DNA from: a bacterium
GTDB lineage: Bacteria > Bacteroidota > Bacteroidia > Bacteroidales > Muribaculaceae
Direction: 5' to 3'
DNA: 13,816 nucleotides
Assembly: GCA_004559845.1 (NCBI GenBank)
Contig: SFWW01000022.1
Coordinates: 1 to 13,816 of the forward strand
Of the stretch, positions 1-5,543 are shown piece after piece. The notes below the pieces were generated by a model. That model saw only the letters and a program-made list of their open reading frames with translations, had not been told where the DNA came from and did no database searches. Numbering within the stretch: the stretch's first letter is position 1; the number at the start of each line of letters is the position of its first letter. A program made the position numbers and the translations under genes.

Positions 1-1
1 C

Positions 2-3000
2 TCGCTTGCCAATTTGGCGTTTGCCAATCTCTATATCAAATCGAATAAGCATGCACAAGCCATCCCCTATCTGGCGGAGGCAATTAAGGGCGCCGGCGGT
101 GCACAAAAGGTGAGGCTCAATTTCTTGTTGGGACAACTCTATGAGGCGGCGGGAGAAAAGCAATTGGCTTACGAGGCATTTAGGCGCGCCGGCAGTTACA
201 GCGGCTCTACCTATCGCACCAAATTCAATGCACGAATCAAGCAAAGCGCAGTGTTTCAGGGCACTAACATTAAATCGGAGGTGCGCGCGCTGAAGCACAT
301 GACGCGCTACGACCGCAATAAGGAATACCTCGACCAAGTGTACTATGCCATCGGCAACCTCTATATGAGTGTCAACGACACGGCGAACGCTATCCAAAAT
401 TATATCCTTGCCGGTGAAAAGAGCACGCGAAATGGCATCGATAAGGCGATTAGCCAATTGGCACTGGGCGCTATCTATTTCAATCAGCATAAATACGACC
501 TGGCTCAGCCGTGCTATTCGCAAGCCATTCCGCTGATTAATGAAGCCTATCCCAACTATCGCGAATTGAAAAAGCGGAGCGATGTGCTCGACGAACTCGC
601 TGTGTATGCCGGAAATGTGACGCTTCAAGATTCTTTGCTGCGCCTTTCGAAAATGCCGCTCGACGAGCGAAAAAAGGTGATTCAAAAAATTATTGACGAA
701 CTGAAGAAAAAAGAAAAGGAGGAGGCGGAAAATGCTGCGCGTGAGGAATATCTGTCGCAGCAAAATGCACAAGGTAGCAATACCGCCAACAATAAAAATG
801 CCCCCAAAACCTTCACGCTCAATAACGATAACTCGTGGTATTTCTACAACACGACCACTAAAAATGCCGGTAAAACAGCCTTCCAACAGCAGTGGGGCAA
901 TCGTAAATTGGAAGACAACTGGCGCCGACGCAACAAAAACACGTTCTCTTTCGACGATACCGACGACGCTGCGGAGCCTGCCGATTCCATTGCGCCGGGT
1001 GCAACCCCTGCCGATACCGCACTCACGAAGGAGCAACGCGACTCAATTAAGCGCGCCGATGACCCGCATTTCGAGGAATATTATCTCAAGCAAATCCCTG
1101 TCACCGAAGAACAAATCCAAACGTCGAACGATGTGATTCAAGAGGGTCTGTACAATATGGGCTTGATTCTGAAAGACAAACTCGAGGATATGGATGCCGC
1201 TAAGGTGGAATTCAACAATTTGCTGAACCGATACCCCGACAATATCTACCGCATGGATGTGTACTACAACCTCTATTTGCTTTGCAAACGAGCCGGGCAA
1301 GATGAGGAGGCGGAACACTGGCGGGCACTCATTTTGTCGGATTTCGCTGAGTCGAAATATGGGCTGGCTATGCAGGACCCCAATTATCTCGAGAATTTGA
1401 AACGCATGGGTGAGGTGCAAGAGCAACTCTATGCCGACACCTATCAAAATTATTTAAACAATAATAACCAAGCCGTGCATGAGGCGTATGCCGAAATGAT
1501 GCGCCGATATCCGCTTTCGGAATTGATGCCGAAGTTTATGTTTATCGATGCGCTGGCATACGTTACCGAAAAAAATGACGAAAAATTTAAGGAGGTGCTC
1601 AAAGAAATGCTGGAGCGGTATCCCGAAACCGATATCACACCCACCGCTTCTGCCATTATGAAGCATATTAAAGCCGGACGACAACTCGCCGGCGGCGGCT
1701 CTAATGCACGCGGTATGCTCTGGAGTGCCATGGCGCTTACCAACGATACGACGGGCGGCAAAGTTTCCGATAAGCAATTCTCCGACCTGAAAGCCTCTGC
1801 CAACAAGCCGCAAGTGTTTGTGCTGGTGTATAGCACCGACACCATCAATACCAACATTCTGCTCTATGAGGTGGCACGACACAATTTCCGCTCGTTTAAT
1901 GTGCGCGACTACGATTTGGAAAAAATGACGTTCGGCAATATGGGCTTGCTGGTGGTGAAGGGATTTGCCAACTACAACGAACTCTTGAACTATAGAACGG
2001 TGTTTGACGCCGCTGCCGACTTTAAGCAATATGTGGGCTACATCCACCCGGTGCTCATTAGCGAGGAAAACTTCAATTTGCTGCTCAATGAGGGACGCTC
2101 GTTTGAAGACTATTTCCGCTATTTAGACGCTGAAAATGAAAAGGATGTGGAGAAAAAGGTGCCCGAAACCGCTTCCGATGATGCGGAAAAAGAACCCGCA
2201 ACCGCCGAGAAACCGACTGAAAAACCGACGCCGAAGCCTGTTGAACAGCCGGCTCCGAAACCGACAACCGAGGTGGTTCCTGCTGACTCCGCAGCACAAA
2301 CAACCGATAGAATTTCGGCTTTGCAGCATCCGGAGGTGAAGAAGGAGGTGCCTGCCGTGACCGTGGTGCCCGAAAATCCGGATTTGGTGATTGATGATGG
2401 CACGAAACCCGTTGCTCCTCGTCAACCGGCGCGCAAGCGTAAGCCTGCCCAAGCCGAAGAAAAGAAACCGGCTGCCGACGACTCCGCTCAAGCAGCAACG
2501 GCTCCCGTGGATTCGGTGAACGTGACTCCCGCTGAAGTGACTCAGCCTTCAGAAACCAAAACCAAGCGCTCCGTAAGAAAGGCGGAAGATGAAGCCAAAA
2601 AAGCGGAAAAAGCACGACTGAAAGCGGAAGAAAAAGCGGAAAAAGCACGACAAAAGGCGGAAGAAAAAGCGGAAAAAGAACGACTGAAGGCTGCCCGAGA
2701 GGCGGAAAAACGTGCGCAAGATTCTATCAAGAATGCCGCTAAACTGGAGGAACTCAAACTCAAGAACATTGAGAAATATCGTGCCGACTCTGTAAAACTC
2801 GCTGAAAAACAAGCCAAAGAACGCATCAAAGCGCAAGAAAAACTGGCAAAGGAGGCGGAAAAAGCACGGCAAGACTCTATCAATAGGGCTGAACAGGCAC
2901 AACGCGATGCCGTGAAGGCGCAGCAGCAACAGCGTGAAGACGATGCCAAGGCTGCCGCCAAAGCGAAGGAAGATGCACGCAAAAAGGTGGAACAAGACCG

Positions 3001-3172
3001 AAAGGCTGCAGCCAAAGCGAAGGAGGAGGCGCGCAAACAGAAAGAGCGTGAACGCAAGGAACGCGCTAAGCAGAAGGAACGCGAACGCAAGGAGCGCGCT
3101 AAACAAAAAGAGCGCGAACGTAAGGAGCGCGCCAAGCAGAAGGAGGCGGAGCGCAAACTCCGCAACAAGTGA
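2..3172 (+). CDS. porW: TPR protein of the SprE/PorW type (T9SS/gliding-associated), 5'-truncated, with TolA-like tail
   Basis: The reading frame is open to the left edge with no stop, so this is the 3' part of a longer gene. The in-frame TTG at 14 is not a convincing start because TPR sequence is already running there. Counting from that TTG, residues about 1-200 hold several TPR-like helix pairs (YYAIGNLYMSVNDTANAI, LALGAIYFNQHKYDLAQ). Residues about 350-560 contain EEYYLKQIPVTEEQ and another TPR block (LYNMGLILKDKLEDM, YYNLYLLCKRAG). Residues about 600-710 form a mixed alpha/beta C-terminal domain (VFVLVYSTDTIN, GLLVVKGFANYNELLNY). This order matches Bacteroidetes SprE/PorW, an envelope lipoprotein that supports type IX secretion and gliding; the lipoprotein signal would lie outside the window. 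A Pro/Ala-rich linker (about 710-855) leads to a roughly 200-residue Lys/Glu/Ala/Arg helix ending in three 11-residue repeats. Family assignment is from memory; a generic TPR protein is the alternative. Confidence 0.75.
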   Translation, partial: SLANLAFANLYIKSNKHAQAIPYLAEAIKGAGGAQKVRLNFLLGQLYEAAGEKQLAYEAFRRAGSYSGSTYRTKFNARIKQSAVFQGTNIKSEVRALKHMTRYDRNKEYLDQVYYAIGNLYMSVNDTANAIQNYILAGEKSTRNGIDKAISQLALGAIYFNQHKYDLAQPCYSQAIPLINEAYPNYRELKKRSDVLDELAVYAGNVTLQDSLLRLSKMPLDERKKVIQKIIDELKKKEKEEAENAAREEYLSQQNAQGSNTANNKNAPKTFTLNNDNSWYFYNTTTKNAGKTAFQQQWGNRKLEDNWRRRNKNTFSFDDTDDAAEPADSIAPGATPADTALTKEQRDSIKRADDPHFEEYYLKQIPVTEEQIQTSNDVIQEGLYNMGLILKDKLEDMDAAKVEFNNLLNRYPDNIYRMDVYYNLYLLCKRAGQDEEAEHWRALILSDFAESKYGLAMQDPNYLENLKRMGEVQEQLYADTYQNYLNNNNQAVHEAYAEMMRRYPLSELMPKFMFIDALAYVTEKNDEKFKEVLKEMLERYPETDITPTASAIMKHIKAGRQLAGGGSNARGMLWSAMALTNDTTGGKVSDKQFSDLKASANKPQVFVLVYSTDTINTNILLYEVARHNFRSFNVRDYDLEKMTFGNMGLLVVKGFANYNELLNYRTVFDAAADFKQYVGYIHPVLISEENFNLLLNEGRSFEDYFRYLDAENEKDVEKKVPETASDDAEKEPATAEKPTEKPTPKPVEQPAPKPTTEVVPADSAAQTTDRISALQHPEVKKEVPAVTVVPENPDLVIDDGTKPVAPRQPARKRKPAQAEEKKPAADDSAQAATAPVDSVNVTPAEVTQPSETKTKRSVRKAEDEAKKAEKARLKAEEKAEKARQKAEEKAEKERLKAAREAEKRAQDSIKNAAKLEELKLKNIEKYRADSVKLAEKQAKERIKAQEKLAKEAEKARQDSINRAEQAQRDAVKAQQQQREDDAKAAAKAKEDARKKVEQDRKAAAKAKEEARKQKERERKERAKQKERERKERAKQKERERKERAKQKEAERKLRNK
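3041..3139 (+). repeat. Three 33-base tandem repeats coding KERERKERAKQ
   Basis: Three in-frame 33-base units at 3041-3073, 3074-3106 and 3107-3139 each encode the 11-residue unit KERERKERAKQ. They differ only at synonymous positions (CGT/CGC, GAA/GAG, AAG/AAA, CAG/CAA), so the protein repeat is conserved while the DNA has drifted. They sit at the very C-terminus of the TPR protein's charged helix, just before KEAERKLRNK and the stop. The 11-residue period suits a continuous charged helix or hendecad coiled coil. Confidence 0.9.
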
Positions 3173-3212
3173 CCGCTTCTATCGGGGCTTTACCATCAAT
3201 CCGTAAAAAAAA

Positions 3213-4166
3213 ATGAAAGATTTGGTTAGTGTGATTGTGCCTGCCTATAATGTGGCACCCTATTTGGAACAATGCCTCAAAAGCATCGTGACACAAACCT
3301 ATGCCCGATTGGAGGTGATTGTGGTGGACGATGGCAGCACCGATGCCTCCGGTGCCATCGCCGAGGAGTGGGCACAGCGCGACCCTCGCGTGAAGGTGAT
3401 TCACCAACCAAATGCCGGACTGAGCGCCGCTCGCAATACCGCTCTCAATGTGATGCAAGGCGCCTTCGTTACCTTTATCGATAGCGACGATTTTGTGGCA
3501 CCGCAATATGTGGAGCGCCTCATGCAATATGCCTCAGAAGCCGATGCCGTGCTCTGCGGCTGGGTGAATTTCGCGGATGCCGACGCCATTCCCGCCCCAT
3601 CACCCGGCGGCGAAGTGCGCTCCTACTCCGCTTTCCAAGCCGTGCAGCACATCCTTTACCAGCGCCACGGGCTCACCCACTCGGCTTGGGGCAGAATCTA
3701 CAATGCGCGCATCTTTCAACAGGTGCGTTTCCCCGTAGGGATGCTCTATGAAGACCTTGCCGTGCTCATGCCCATTATGCAGCAAGTGAGCAGGCTGGTG
3801 TTTGTCCCCGACCGTCTCTACTACTATCGCCAGCGCCCGGGAAGCATTCTTGCCTCCTTCAATCCTCGCCGCACCCATGTGCTCGACATCCTCGAAGATA
3901 TGGAACGCCGAGCACCAGACCAATGGTCCGAGCACCTGCCTGCCATCCGTAGCCGCTTGCTCAGCGCCTATTTCAATATGCTCCGCATCGTTACTGACCC
4001 CCACGGAGCCCATGCACCCATTATCCGCCGCGCACTCACCGGCATCAAACGCCTCCGCAAGTCGTGCTTGCTCGACCGCCGCGTGCGCCTCCGCAACAAA
4101 GCCGCCATCCTCCTCTCCTACATCCTCCCCACCCGCCTCCTCACCACCCTCCTCCGCCACCGCTAA
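3213..4166 (+). CDS. Family 2 glycosyltransferase (GT-A fold)
   Basis: 317 residues, complete. It probably transfers a sugar from a nucleotide-sugar donor during surface polysaccharide or glycan synthesis on the cytoplasmic side of the inner membrane; donor and acceptor cannot be told from sequence. Visible GT2 marks are the N-terminal SVIVPAYNVAPYLEQCL, VVDDGSTD at residues 37-44, NAGLSAARN at 67-75 and FIDSDD at 88-93, whose acidic residues bind the divalent metal and nucleotide. YEDL at 179-182 and YYYRQRPGSI at 203-212 complete the pattern seen in EpsJ/WcaA-like enzymes. No transmembrane segment is obvious. The ATG follows an A-rich stretch 40 bases after the TPR gene stop with no terminator between, so cotranscription is likely. 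The last 60 or so bases of the gene are strongly pyrimidine-rich. Confidence 0.9.
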   Translation: MKDLVSVIVPAYNVAPYLEQCLKSIVTQTYARLEVIVVDDGSTDASGAIAEEWAQRDPRVKVIHQPNAGLSAARNTALNVMQGAFVTFIDSDDFVAPQYVERLMQYASEADAVLCGWVNFADADAIPAPSPGGEVRSYSAFQAVQHILYQRHGLTHSAWGRIYNARIFQQVRFPVGMLYEDLAVLMPIMQQVSRLVFVPDRLYYYRQRPGSILASFNPRRTHVLDILEDMERRAPDQWSEHLPAIRSRLLSAYFNMLRIVTDPHGAHAPIIRRALTGIKRLRKSCLLDRRVRLRNKAAILLSYILPTRLLTTLLRHR

Positions 4167-4210
4167 TCGCCCCCACAGATAGCGCTATAGCACCTATTCC
4201 ACTCACTTGT

Positions 4211-4233
4211 AGGGGCGCAATATTTTGCGCCCG
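4211..4233. repeat. REP-like palindrome
   Basis: GGGCGCAA (4213-4220) and TTGCGCCC (4225-4232) form a perfect 8-base inverted repeat around TATT, preceded by TGTAGG. No T-run follows, so it is not a normal intrinsic terminator for the glycosyltransferase. The shape resembles short interspersed palindromes found between genes in bacteria; whether it is multicopy here cannot be seen, as only one copy lies in the window. It directly abuts the hppA fragment. Confidence 0.6.
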
Positions 4234-4234
4234 C

Positions 4235-4313
4235 CCCACGGTGTCGCCCACCACGGTGGCATCGTGCAGGTCGGTGCCTTTGGCTTGCAAGTCCACTTCC
4301 ACAATTTTTTCGC
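4235..4313 (-). pseudogene. 79-base duplicated fragment of hppA
   Basis: This stretch matches 5740-5819 of the nearby hppA gene in the same orientation (coding sense on the - strand). By eye I count one substitution (4290 A versus 5795 G) and one deleted base opposite 5814. Homology stops sharply at both ends. The source region codes residues about 707-733 of HppA, including the conserved VVGDTVGD motif. The fragment has no start, no complete domain and a frameshift, so it cannot make a functional protein. The pentamer GCGCC occurs on both sides (4227-4231 and 4312-4316), which could be chance or a target duplication. Confidence 0.9.
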
Positions 4314-4372
4314 GCCTGTTCGTTCATTATCCACTACAAGATTATAGAAGGTGTTGTTATTTGCCATGAGAT

Positions 4373-4405
4373 GTTGCAGAGTTGTTATTTTTTTGGTTAC
4401 CTTTG
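4373..4405 (+). promoter_or_regulatory. Bacteroidetes-type promoter of the DUF3800 gene
   Basis: TACCTTTG (4398-4405) is a perfect match to the -7 consensus TAnnTTTG. A weaker -33 element, GTTG (4373-4376), lies 21 bases upstream. Transcription would start near 4412, giving a leader of about 16 bases before the ATG at 4428. This rules out the in-frame ATG at 4371, which would lie upstream of the promoter. Confidence 0.7.
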
Positions 4406-4427
4406 CAAAACAAACGAACGCATAAGA

Positions 4428-5267
4428 ATGAAATATATTTGGTTAGATGAAAGCACTCGAGAAGGTGAGTTTTATTCAAACTTCTATGGAGGAATTTTGA
4501 TTGATTCTAAAGATTTGCATGATGTGTTGCAAATTATGCAAAGATGTGTTGATGAGAATGGACTCACAGGACATGAAATAAAATGGCAAAAAGTTAATGA
4601 AAAGCACTATGAACCTTATATAAAAGTGGTAGACACCGTTTTCGATTTGCTGGAGAAAAATCGTATTAAAATGAGAATTTTCTTTAAATCAAACCAGTAT
4701 GATGTGTTAGGGTTAAGTAAAGAGAAAAAAATTAAGACCTATCAAATGCTGTATTATCAATTTGTGAAACATGCATTCGGACTTCAGTATGCGAATATTG
4801 ATATCCAACAGCCTTTGCGTGTACATCTCAGTTTTGATGAGATGCCACTACACAACGATGATAAAAAGGAATTTGTTGAGTGCCTAATGGGATTGAATAA
4901 GATAAAAGAGTTTATGAATGCCAATGTGCGATTCGCTGAGAGTGATATTGTTGAGGTAGATTCAAGCACATCTTTACCACTGCAATTCCTTGACTTGATT
5001 CTTGGAGCTATGAGTTTTCGACTAAACAATAAGCACAAAATCATACAAGAGGGATGTAGAGTTAGGGGAAAAAGAACGCGTGTTAAAGAGAGTCTTTATA
5101 AGCACATTAACCATCGGATTAGAATGATTCGACCCGGTTTTAATATTGGGGAAAGTACAGGACGGCGAACTGACGAAGATGTTTGGACAGAGTCATATCG
5201 GCATTGGAGTTTTAAACCATATCATAGTGAGAGGGACTTTTCAAAATCCAAGGGCCATAAAAAATAA
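4428..5267 (+). CDS. DUF3800 family protein (RNase H-like fold)
   Basis: 279 residues from the ATG at 4428; a longer frame from 4371 would begin inside the promoter. The N-terminus MKYIWLDEST carries the DUF3800 signature D-E-S. Other family acidic positions are visible: E50 in GHEIKW, D137 in LSFDEMP and D189 in LQFLDLILGA, together suggesting an RNase H-like D-E-D-D active site. The family is widespread, often near mobile or defence genes, and its biochemical role is not settled, so I give no substrate. The gene is AT-rich: two sampled 60-base stretches are 28% and 40% GC, against 65% in one sampled stretch of the glycosyltransferase, suggesting acquisition by transfer. It is flanked upstream by the hppA fragment and downstream by a strong hairpin terminator. 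Confidence 0.8.
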   Translation: MKYIWLDESTREGEFYSNFYGGILIDSKDLHDVLQIMQRCVDENGLTGHEIKWQKVNEKHYEPYIKVVDTVFDLLEKNRIKMRIFFKSNQYDVLGLSKEKKIKTYQMLYYQFVKHAFGLQYANIDIQQPLRVHLSFDEMPLHNDDKKEFVECLMGLNKIKEFMNANVRFAESDIVEVDSSTSLPLQFLDLILGAMSFRLNNKHKIIQEGCRVRGKRTRVKESLYKHINHRIRMIRPGFNIGESTGRRTDEDVWTESYRHWSFKPYHSERDFSKSKGHKK

Positions 5268-5333
5268 CCCCCCAAGACCTACGCTCTGTCAGCTACGATG
5301 AAACGTAGCCTTTCGTGTCTTGGGGTTTTATTA
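5268..5333 (-). ncRNA. Possible short structured RNA from an orphan promoter
   Basis: A perfect minus-strand promoter at 5340-5370 would start transcription near 5333. About ten bases later the transcript enters the nested hairpin described for the DUF3800 terminator, then a tail containing a run of six T on the minus strand (complement of 5259-5264). The product would be roughly 65-75 bases and nearly all base-paired. No open reading frame follows. I do not recognise the RNA family. It may simply be leftover promoter from a lost gene firing into a bidirectional terminator. Confidence 0.3.
5270..5329 (+). terminator. Rho-independent terminator after the DUF3800 gene
   Basis: CCCCAAGAC (5270-5278) pairs with GTCTTGGGG (5317-5325) in a 9-base stem followed by TTTT. 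Inside is a second hairpin, GCTACG (5292-5297) with CGTAGC (5304-5309) around ATGAAA. A third copy of the arm, CTACG at 5279-5283, could compete for CGTAG. The stem is three bases past the DUF3800 stop. The minus strand also has a T-rich tail after the hairpin, so it may stop transcription both ways. Confidence 0.8.
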
Positions 5334-5339
5334 CTAATG

Positions 5340-5370
5340 CAAAGGTAAACTTAAAAATTTTAATATCAAA
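5340..5370 (-). promoter_or_regulatory. Perfect minus-strand promoter with no downstream gene
   Basis: On the minus strand TTTG (5370-5367) is followed after 19 bases by TACCTTTG (5347-5340), matching the Bacteroidetes consensus at every fixed position. It points towards the 3' end of the DUF3800 gene and away from hppA, whose terminator lies just upstream. No start codon or coding sequence follows in that direction. Confidence 0.6.
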
Positions 5371-5421
5371 ATTATTTAACGATTATTTAGCCACGGCTCT
5401 TTCTTTTAAGATTCCGCCCAC

Positions 5422-5457
5422 AAAAAAACCCTCGGATAGGTGGGTCCTATCCGAGGG
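5422..5457 (-). terminator. Rho-independent terminator of hppA
   Basis: CCTATCCGAGGG (5446-5457) and CCCTCGGATAGG (5429-5440) form a perfect 12-base stem around a 5-base loop. On the minus strand it is followed by seven T (complement of 5422-5428). It lies about 87 bases past the hppA stop and is oriented for that gene only. Confidence 0.92.
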
Positions 5458-5543
5458 CAAACTAACAATTATAACCACGTAAAGAATTGTGAAAATAATA
5501 ATCCTTTATGTAGATGCTTTCGATAGCCGAAAACAGCTCACGG

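Noticed and set aside
2542..3168. Long minus-strand open frames (up to 208 codons) opposite the TPR protein tail
   Set aside because: They are Ser/Arg/Leu/Phe-rich mirror images of the Lys/Glu/Ala repeat codons, have no family resemblance, and are explained by biased codon use in the real gene.
4179..4188. 10-base palindrome ATAGCGCTAT after the glycosyltransferase
   Set aside because: Too short on its own to support a function; no T-run and no second copy seen.
4371..4427. Longer start for the DUF3800 gene at 4371
   Set aside because: The promoter -7 box (4398-4405) lies within it, and family homology begins at MKYIWLDES from 4428.
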